Of a stretch of 64,000 nucleotides of DNA, positions 56,561-64,000 are shown one piece after another. The notes below the pieces were generated by a model. It saw only the letters and a program-made list of their open reading frames with translations, was not told the DNA's origin and did no database searches. Made by a program: the position numbers and the translations under genes. The first letter of the stretch is position 1; every line of letters starts with the position of its first letter. The DNA lies in the NCBI RefSeq assembly GCF_002999335.1, contig NW_020312771.1, positions 87,045 to 151,044 on the forward strand, in the 5' to 3' direction. The DNA is from Cyclospora cayetanensis (taxonomy: Eukaryota; Apicomplexa; Conoidasida; Eucoccidiorida; Eimeriidae).

Positions 56561-59500
56561 CTACAACAGCTCGACACCGTCTTCATCGAAGCTAGGAGGA
56601 GTCAAGCGGGGGATCTGCAAGAACAGAGGAGACTCAGAAGGATTTGTAATGAACAACAAAGAGTGGGGGTGTGCCAAAAGTAAATTCTAGAACGTTAGAA
56701 AAAGACATGGGAGATCAAACTAAGGAAGTGGAACTAATTACGCCGACAGAGTGAGACGCTGAGTTCTCCAATAGCGTGTGCAGGACACGCTGGCACAGAG
56801 CGTACGAAGCAGTGCACATAGTCTTTTAGCTCGGATACACGGAATCACAGAGGAGGCAGGAATTACATTTATGAGAAATACTCACTGGCACCGTGGTCGC
56901 GGTTTGGGGGGAAATAGGTCTCTGCGTCACTGAGGATGTAGAAGAGGTCGGCCCCCCCAGCTCAAAGTCTTCACCTCCAGTGGCCCCCTTAGGCGAAAAT
57001 CGGGAACCACAGGTGCTGCCATGCGCGCCTGTTCGGGGAAGGCCGTTGGTGTAAGACATCAAGCGAGGTGCATCATCTTCATTTTCATCCTGAATGCAGA
57101 CGTAGATAGAGAGACTGCAAATTGTAATCAAAGCATCTTATGACGACAGTGTTGGAGACACACATCCTACAAGAAACTGAGAACACAAAATCAGTCAAAT
57201 TCCAGGCGATAACCCAAATGGACTATCAAAACCACGCATTAGAACTCTTATTTCAGTTGCTTCCACGCGTATTCCTCGAGAGGTAGTACCTGCTCTGCAT
57301 CGATGAAATTTAACTCCGGCTCATACTTGGCGGTTCCTCTCATTCTACCCCCCATTTCTTCCCCCTGGCCCCTCCTTTTGCACCTATCTCCATCCCCTTC
57401 ATCTGCCCAGCCCACGGGGCTGCTGCCGATGATAGCGTACGACACATTTGCGAACGTGTCGAAGCCTGGAAAAACCCAGCGACAGTTTGAGGCAGAAGGA
57501 CAGGAAAACAAACGAAACCATGAGCCTATTTGTTCAGAATCGATTCTTAGAGGTTTTCAAAACATTTGTCGCCATTTATCACTGCCTTTGCGTTACATCC
57601 AGGGGACGCCGAGGAAGAGGAAAGCTAATATATGCCCAGGCACGGTCCACACGTACCCGCGTTTCTAAAGAAGGCCTTGAGTCTGCCCGTCCTCGCTAGG
57701 TAATTGAAGATGCACATAAGCAGGACGATGAGCGAGATGAGCAGCAAGACCAGCTTCCCTCCCCTGCTTACTGGAGAGTGTGGTGGACAAGGGACTGCTA
57801 CTTTTTCTGGCGCCCAACCGCCTTCGCAGACATCGCCAGGTACCTATGTAATAAGAGATAACAACGAGACAGAAATATTCGATGCATTCCACCCTTGTTG
57901 CAGTCATTAAAGATCAATGTCCGCAAAAGCGAGACGGTGCATGCAAACCAGTGGTAAGGCCAACAATCTCCCCTCGTAGACAAAGCAGCAGTCAACCCTT
58001 TGCCCCGCGGACCTTCCGGTAGGCAGCAGTGTAGAAGAAGGCAGAGGATGTGCAGGCAGCTGCCGCTGCCGCATCCTCAGCATCCGCGAACTGATTTAAG
58101 CCTGCAGCAGTCGATGCCGCCGCTGCCGCTGCATCCGTTGGAAGGCAGTGCACAGATCCGACCGACCGCTCAAAGCCATACTCGCACTCATAATCCTCGA
58201 TTGTGCAGGGGCAAACCTGATAGACGAGCAGACACGCGGCAAATTACAGGATGAAAAAACACATCAATGCCACGCTCCACCAACGATGCCCCTTCGAGTC
58301 ACCACAAAAACTCATGAATGCACGACCCCTCAAGCGCCGGCTTCGGCAACTTAGCGTTATCTGGCTATCTACCACACGAAAAAAAGGCAAAAATTTTACG
58401 ATGAAGGAAAGGACACGAGAGAAGGGGTCTAAAAGCGGGCAGTATGCATCAGAAACAAGCGCACCTGAACACTGCGCGGCCTCTCAAAGTCTCGGCCATT
58501 GAAGCATTCGCTTGTCTGCTTCCTGCGCGTGTATGTAATGTGCTTTCCCAAAATGCACTTCTCTCCCGATCTTCCGTCTGTAGTACAGCGCACGGGGAAG
58601 AAGAACACAAATTGATCAGCGGCATGCAAGCAGCAAGGGCACGCGATACAGAATCACCGCTGCGTAACCTGGAACTACGACCTCAAAAGTATTTGTACCC
58701 GAGGGGCTCCATGTTTCATAGTCACTCGATACAGAGTCCGCTGCCCAAATACCCTTGCACTTTTGTTGGTTAAGGGCGGCAAAATCGAGATGGAAAAGAA
58801 CGCCTGCACAGGAAGCGCGCACACATTCGAACGCCAAGCTATTTCTGTATTCCCTCATTTGTAATTTGTTCAGTCATGCCTTCTGTACAGTCTACAGCCT
58901 GTCAAACTTTTGCGCGGCACAGAGTGCCCCTCAGTGGAAACAGGGCAGACCGTCCCTCTGATGGGCCTCAGCGGAACGCCCTACACAAAACCTCGGCTTC
59001 ATCAAGAACTGTTGTGACCCAAACAGCAAGAGGCAGCACGTAGAAATCCGTGATTTACCAGCACTGTCGTTTTCCCTCTTTCCATACAGAAGGAACTCCA
59101 CACTGGAGGAGTTTGGTTCAATGACGATGTTGTCGACGAAGAGAGGTGAAGATCCGAGTTCAAAATCGTACCAACTCTGACCCTCATTCCAGCTGAACAC
59201 CACCTGAATGCGGATCACACGGAACAAAAAAGATTTTGTAAACGGCCACGTTTGTGATCAGCACACGACCGCCTTGAAATGAACGGCAAGATGAATGATG
59301 GTAGGAAAAAGGATTGTCGGCCTGCAGCCTGTGGAAGGAAAACGGCTGCCAGAAGCTGGTGGTGCGAAGTACAGAAAAAAATCTGCCCCTTTGAAGGATC
59401 AGGCGAGCCGATAATGAGGAGGCCTTCTGAATGATAAGCCCCGCATGTGCATGTACGAGCGTGTCGTTTCACAGCGGCAAAAACGTGCATCAGCACCTGA

Positions 59501-62057
59501 TTTGTTTTTCGGGTATCGTCGGCCATAACGATCAGCCCGCCGTGATCTCCCATCTCGTAAATGAAGGCTCCCTTGTGTGCCTCGATCCACGTAAGGCCCC
59601 CGTCTCTGCTGAGGTAGGTGTTAACTTCATCCTTTTCTGAGCGAAGATAGCTGCCGACGTTGCCCGTGGCCATGACAATGCCCGTAGCATTTTCCACACT
59701 GTAATACGGAGCAAATTCGTCAAACTTGGTGATTCCATTCAGATGCAGCCAGCAGCGGTCGGGCGGACAGTCTATTTTCTGCCCTCTGCTGTCGACTTTG
59801 GGAGCCTTCACATAGCTCCACACTCCTCCTTTGTCGAAGGTAATGGCCGTGCGCGTAACTTCTTCTTTTCTTGCCCTATTGGATACCCTTTCATGCTTCT
59901 TCTCGACCTCGGTCTGCAATCCCTCAGCTTCACCCTCCTGCTGCATCTGCTCCTGCTCTGCAGCTTCTGCCACTCCTCCTGCGTCCACATTGTCCCTGAA
60001 GTTCGCGATGTAAACGCCCTCCATTGAAAGCACCTTATCAAACTCGCACTCCCCTGTCCCAGCCCTGATATTGTTGGGAAGAGACAGCGCGAAGCGAACG
60101 CCCTTGGCGTCAGAGATATACACATTGCCGGTGTCCTTGCCCTGCAGGCAGATAAAAAAACGAGCGTAAAAACGCCTTTGAAACTGGGCACTGGAGTGGC
60201 GATCAACAGGCAGACGGAAAATCTAGTCTAACCATGCCCAGCATATCTGGGTCCTCCCATCATTTGCATCCAACAGGGATCAACAGGCACATGCATCTGA
60301 GGGAAAAAGCACAGGCTTCCGCTTGCCCTTTGTATCGTACCCCGTCTCCTCCATGGTTCACATGCAGCATGATGGCCCCCTCCGACGTGTCAAGGATTGT
60401 ATAGCTCTTCTCCTCTATTTCAACAGGCAACTTCGCCGCCTGCGTCCAGATACCGGGACAAAGAGAGGAAACAGAGGGAAGAAAGCGTGGTGCGAAGTAG
60501 CTACACGATACACAATACCTACTTGCACAAAACGCCAACGGGACGCTATTGTACAGGGCAAGGGTCTCAAGCGACGCAAAGAGCGAGTGAGCAGGCACCA
60601 GTATCAGCGTCGGTTCAAACAGAATCCCGCCGAGACAGCACGTACAAACTACTCAGATTCACCCCAGAGCAAAACCTATGCAAGAAAGGGGCTGAACCGG
60701 ACCCTTCGGACCTCAAGCTAAAAATCTGCAATTGACTGAAAGCTATATAAACTTTAGGCACGTAGCATACGAATGAAGCAACAATGAGAGCTTTCTTCTC
60801 CTCTTAAGTTCCAAGAGTTTCCGCTCACCGCAAAGGTGCTTCCACCGTCAGTGGAAACGAGGAGATTGACCGTCTGTTTGACGGCGTCTTTTACCTTCGC
60901 CACAAAGAAGTAGCCGTTCGAAAGAAGAAATCTATTGCCCCTGTAAACCAAACGGTTTACTGTGCGTCCGAAGTCTTTCGTAACCATTAAATCCACATTC
61001 TTGGACTGCGAGCAAGTAAGCAAAATCAACCGCAACAAAAGGCGTCAATGCATTCGATTTGCAACCAATTAAAAGGAAATGCGTTTGTGGTGCATTTAGA
61101 AGAAAATACTGAAGCGGGTAGATCGTGCGCACGTTAATTCTCAATAAGTGTACTCAGGCACCTAATGCTTCACGCCTTACCCATCCTCCGTATCGTGGCT
61201 GATCTCCAGACTTTCCCCTATGCTGGGTGAAGTAAATGTTGTCCTGCACTCCAATATTCTTGTCTCCCCATGAAAACTGCACTACATATTCACCAACCAA
61301 CTTGAAGGTTTTGCCAAGATCGGTAGTATAGTAGAGCTGGTGATTGCATTCCTCCCCTCTCCTGCCCGTGGTCTTGGAGTAGCAGGGGTCCGTCCACGTC
61401 GAAACGAGTGCATAAGTCGAGCGGGTGGGATGAAAATGGAAGTTATGAATGGTAGATGTGTACTTGATCCGCCGAAATGATACGCCAGCATCCTCCGAAA
61501 CAAAATGGTTTCTATGGGCCCCCACCACAACAACTATGTTCTTGTTCACTGGTGAGATCATGATGCTGTCTACAACAACTGCGCTCCCCTCCTCCTCCGC
61601 CTTCAGTAGATCTGTAATTTCCATCCAGCTCTTCCCTCCATCTTTGGATCGGTACAGGCGTCCTTTGCGGGTCTTCAAAAGAATTGTCCGATGGTCCGCC
61701 CCACACCACTGAATATCTTCTATGTGACTATCAAAGGAGACCTCCGAAACAGAGACTGCAAACCAGTAGCACCGGTAACAACGAATACATTAAATTGAAA
61801 AGTGCAACCGCGCGGCAATGGACAGATGTTCCGACAAAAGCAACAGCAGTTCACTCATGGACCCCCGTCCACAAATACACCACATAAATCGACACCCCCG
61901 AATATACTATGGCATAAAACTCACAACCCTCGCAATTTTACTCCTGCTCACCCTTTTTATTTGTTACGGCTGCAGAAGCTGGCGATCCGACAAAGGTAGA
62001 TGCACAAATAACCAAAACCAAAAGGCCCCCCACCAGGGCCGTGGCGGAGCACCTCAT
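56561..62057 (-). CDS. SORTLR: Sortilin-like receptor (VPS10 domain), SORTLR
   Basis: Thirteen exons (complement: 61952-62057, 61181-61755, 60829-61005, 60341-60439, 59497-60141, 59059-59203, 58699-58803, 58465-58577, 58013-58216, 57657-57843, 57290-57465, 56886-57089, 56561-56614), every phase exact, 929 aa. Signal peptide (about residues 1-29, ending in A-S-A). The VPS10 propeller has Asp-box motifs (YRSKDGGKSW, YTTDLGKTF, YLSRDGGLTW, SWNEGQSW). The 10CC module has CILGKHITYTRRK, CPCTIEDYECEYGFER and CEGGWAP. One membrane span at about 753-773 (LVLLLISLIVLLMCIFNYLA) precedes a long cytosolic tail ending DEDGVELL, an acidic cluster with a terminal dileucine. In Toxoplasma, SORTLR is a Golgi/endosome escorter for microneme and rhoptry proteins; the tail binds adaptors/retromer. 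The 10CC region contains poly-Ala inserts. Donor at 58012 is GTCCGC. Confidence 0.97.
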
Positions 62058-63000
62058 CGCGCCCTTTTCCTCTTTGCCGCGGAACCGAAAAAGTGCAGTA
62101 GATAATGCAGGCAGAAGAGGAGTACAAGCGTCAGCAGGTGGTGCTTGGGGTCAATATGTAATGTATCCTATTGTACCCCACGTCCTTCCTATCGGTCAAT
62201 AGCCAGTGCCTCTTTAACAGATCACCACAGCAGCAAAGAAGGGGCCCCTTCACAGTTTCGGCCTGGGGCCCCCTCCTTATCTTCTGTGGAGCTAGGGTGT
62301 TTTAGGGCTTGAAAAGGAGAGGACAGGAAGAAGGAACTGGAGTAGCCGCTGAGATCGAGGGTGTCAGGAACGAGCAGTTAATCCAGACTCGTGTACATCT
62401 GGGAAACTACATAGAAGAGTAGCAGTAAAAGAAACGAGGACACGAGTCCAGAATGCACTGAAGTGGAAAAAACAACTGAAACCCGCAGGTAGAACTGGCG
62501 AGGCAAGCATCCGTTGTGTAGACACTTCGATCTTGGAAAGCAAATATGCAATGCCAAATAAAGTTTCAGCTCTGTTTATTTCTAAAATAAAAGAGAAAGC
62601 AGAAAGAATAAAACCCAGAGCACCCATCCCGCTGCATGTTCCGCTGCTGCCGATCACCGCAGCCCTCGGTGGCTGCAGGGCTTGTCCGTATTGTCTTGCA
62701 ATTTTGGGAGGGAACAGGCATGCTCGGGGTCGAGACATGATACACAAGTATCCAGAATCAAAAGCCGAGTCCGTTCGATTTGAGTCGAACAACCCGTTAT
62801 TGCTTTGTAAGAAGGAAAGTGGGAACTGTGAAAAGCGCAACTTCGGAAATGTGTGGGATGGCAGCTGCCATTGCAGTGTATCTCCACCTCAACTGTAGGC
62901 CACGCAGTCAAACCAAGTTAGGAGTTGTTGACTTCTTAGCTTGCATGAAAATAACTCACAGAACATGGTCAGGCACTAGTAGACCACAAAGTTCAGATGG
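62058..63000. other. Region upstream of SORTLR
   Basis: Upstream of the SORTLR start codon; the first several hundred bases should be its 5' UTR and promoter. No coding frame or RNA gene recognised. Confidence 0.5.
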
Positions 63001-64000
63001 GTAGATAAGACAACAGCACATAAACTCGAAAAGTGGTAACAGCCAATTGAACCGCTCGGTCTCCTGTTAAGCCTGTTTTCCCACTAGAGCTTAGAGAACA
63101 CCTTCGTCAGATGGGACAGAGGCCCTTAGCTGTGGCCACTTCGGGCTTCCACCCAGCAATTGACCTAATGGAGCACTCTACAAATCTTTCCGGCTATTTT
63201 GGGAAGTCTCATAAACTCCTTTGGTTCATAGCCCCTGTCCGTATGATTCTAAAACTTATGCCCTTATAAATCTCAGAGTCACGCAACTGTACGAGACGCG
63301 CTAAACCTGTGGGTTTGACACTCTATCTAAGGTCACCCTGGGGTGCCACTTAAACGGACTCAATGCCAACATAATCAAAAGTTATGGAGTTTTCCCTGGA
63401 AGACTCTTGTCTTTTAATCCTGCGGGCCTTACAGTTTTTGATAAGAGGGGAGAGGGATAGCCACTGTGCGAGAAACTGCACACAGCAATGTGTCTCCTTA
63501 GATCAAGAGGTAATACCCTGCTAAACAGCACACCCAAATAGGCATTTAATTACTTAACTCTTTTACAATTCATTGGTCACTATAAGTAGCCTAATAGGAA
63601 GTGCGTATGTGTAGCCCAGCTTGCTAGACCTTTCCACCAATTTAAACACATTGCCTTGTTCGCAGTACGTGTACGCTGACGTCACCCACTGCATGCAAGA
63701 CAGCGAAAGAGCTCCAGCCCAACTATGACACCCCAGGCAGGCAGAAACGCGAAAATTGGGCAAGAACGAGGGCAGCAGGCATGTGCATGTGCCGGTAAAG
63801 TCAAATAGACGGGACGAAGGAGAGTCACTAGCCAAAAACGAACAAGGGACCAAATCATCGCAAAAACGGCGGCGCTGTGCCTCGCTGTCGGTGGAGCGCT
63901 CTAGTGTGTGGGCATTCCCGCCAAATAAAAGGAAAAAACAAGTATCGCGTGTAAGGGAAATCAAATACCCATTGACCAGCAATGCCACCCACCTCACAGA
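63000..64000 (-). mobile_element. Second, diverged copy of the retroelement (partial, runs off window)
   Basis: The plus strand of about 63565-63990 aligns by eye with about 10045-10470 in the same orientation. Shared blocks include a TATAxxTAGCxTAATAGxAxGTGC-type block, CAGGCAGGCAGA-ACGC, and CTAGC-AAAAACG-ACAAGGGA. On the minus strand a 144-codon open frame (63563-63997) remains, with DDLVPCSFLASDSPSS, which is reminiscent of the end of the integrase core (W-x-D-L-L-x-F-A-x-N-x-S). Copies look about 60-75% identical in the best blocks, so they are old paralogues. The left boundary is unclear; the right end is outside the window. Confidence 0.5.

Noticed and set aside
1..64000. CRISPR arrays, operons, riboswitches, rRNA or tRNA genes
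   Set aside because: None seen; the window is spliced eukaryotic nuclear DNA, and no tRNA or rRNA signature was found by eye.

Overview
The window is nuclear DNA of a coccidian apicomplexan, most likely an Eimeriidae member such as Cyclospora or Eimeria. The signs are intron-rich genes of moderate GC, codon-level GCA/CAG runs giving poly-Ala, poly-Gln and poly-Glu tracts, and a sortilin of the coccidian SORTLR type. All gene models below were built by reading exons and joining them at GT..AG sites with matching phase. Introns are mostly about 70-400 bp, with some of 600-800 bp. The genus is an inference.

Left part (1-26.7 kb): the 3' portion of a spliceosomal WD40-cyclophilin (PPWD1 type, +), a gene-poor 2 kb gap, then a multi-membrane-span RING-finger protein (-). 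A roughly 7 kb gene-free island follows. It holds decayed Ty3/gypsy pol sequence on the minus strand, with reverse transcriptase, RNase H and integrase zinc-finger remnants in the expected order. Next are protein phosphatase 5 (+) and, tail to tail, a large ERMP1/Fxna-like M28 metallopeptidase with many membrane spans (-).

Middle (26.7-45.3 kb): a 2.9 kb stretch with one perfect hairpin and one doubtful small gene; an hnRNP U-like SPRY/P-loop RNA-binding protein (-) that starts back to back with casein kinase 2 beta (+); a 93-aa unknown (-) ending 24 bp from CK2 beta; a CS-domain cochaperone-like gene (-); a 107-aa unknown (+) followed 67 bp later by a 105-aa thioredoxin-fold gene (+) in which both active-site cysteines are replaced; a PITH-domain gene (-) facing it; and two small unknown genes.

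Right part (45.3-64 kb): a TCF25/Rqc1 ribosome-quality-control gene (-), a 575-aa single-span protein of unknown function (+), a 181-aa probable organellar membrane protein (-), macrophage migration inhibitory factor (+), and the complete sortilin-like receptor SORTLR (13 exons, -). SORTLR sorts microneme and rhoptry proteins in Toxoplasma. The last kilobase carries a second, diverged copy of part of the same retroelement.

These are mostly unrelated housekeeping genes. The features most worth a second look are the cysteine-less thioredoxin beside a PITH gene, the two retroelement relics, the very short tail-to-tail spacings, and several small lineage-looking proteins.
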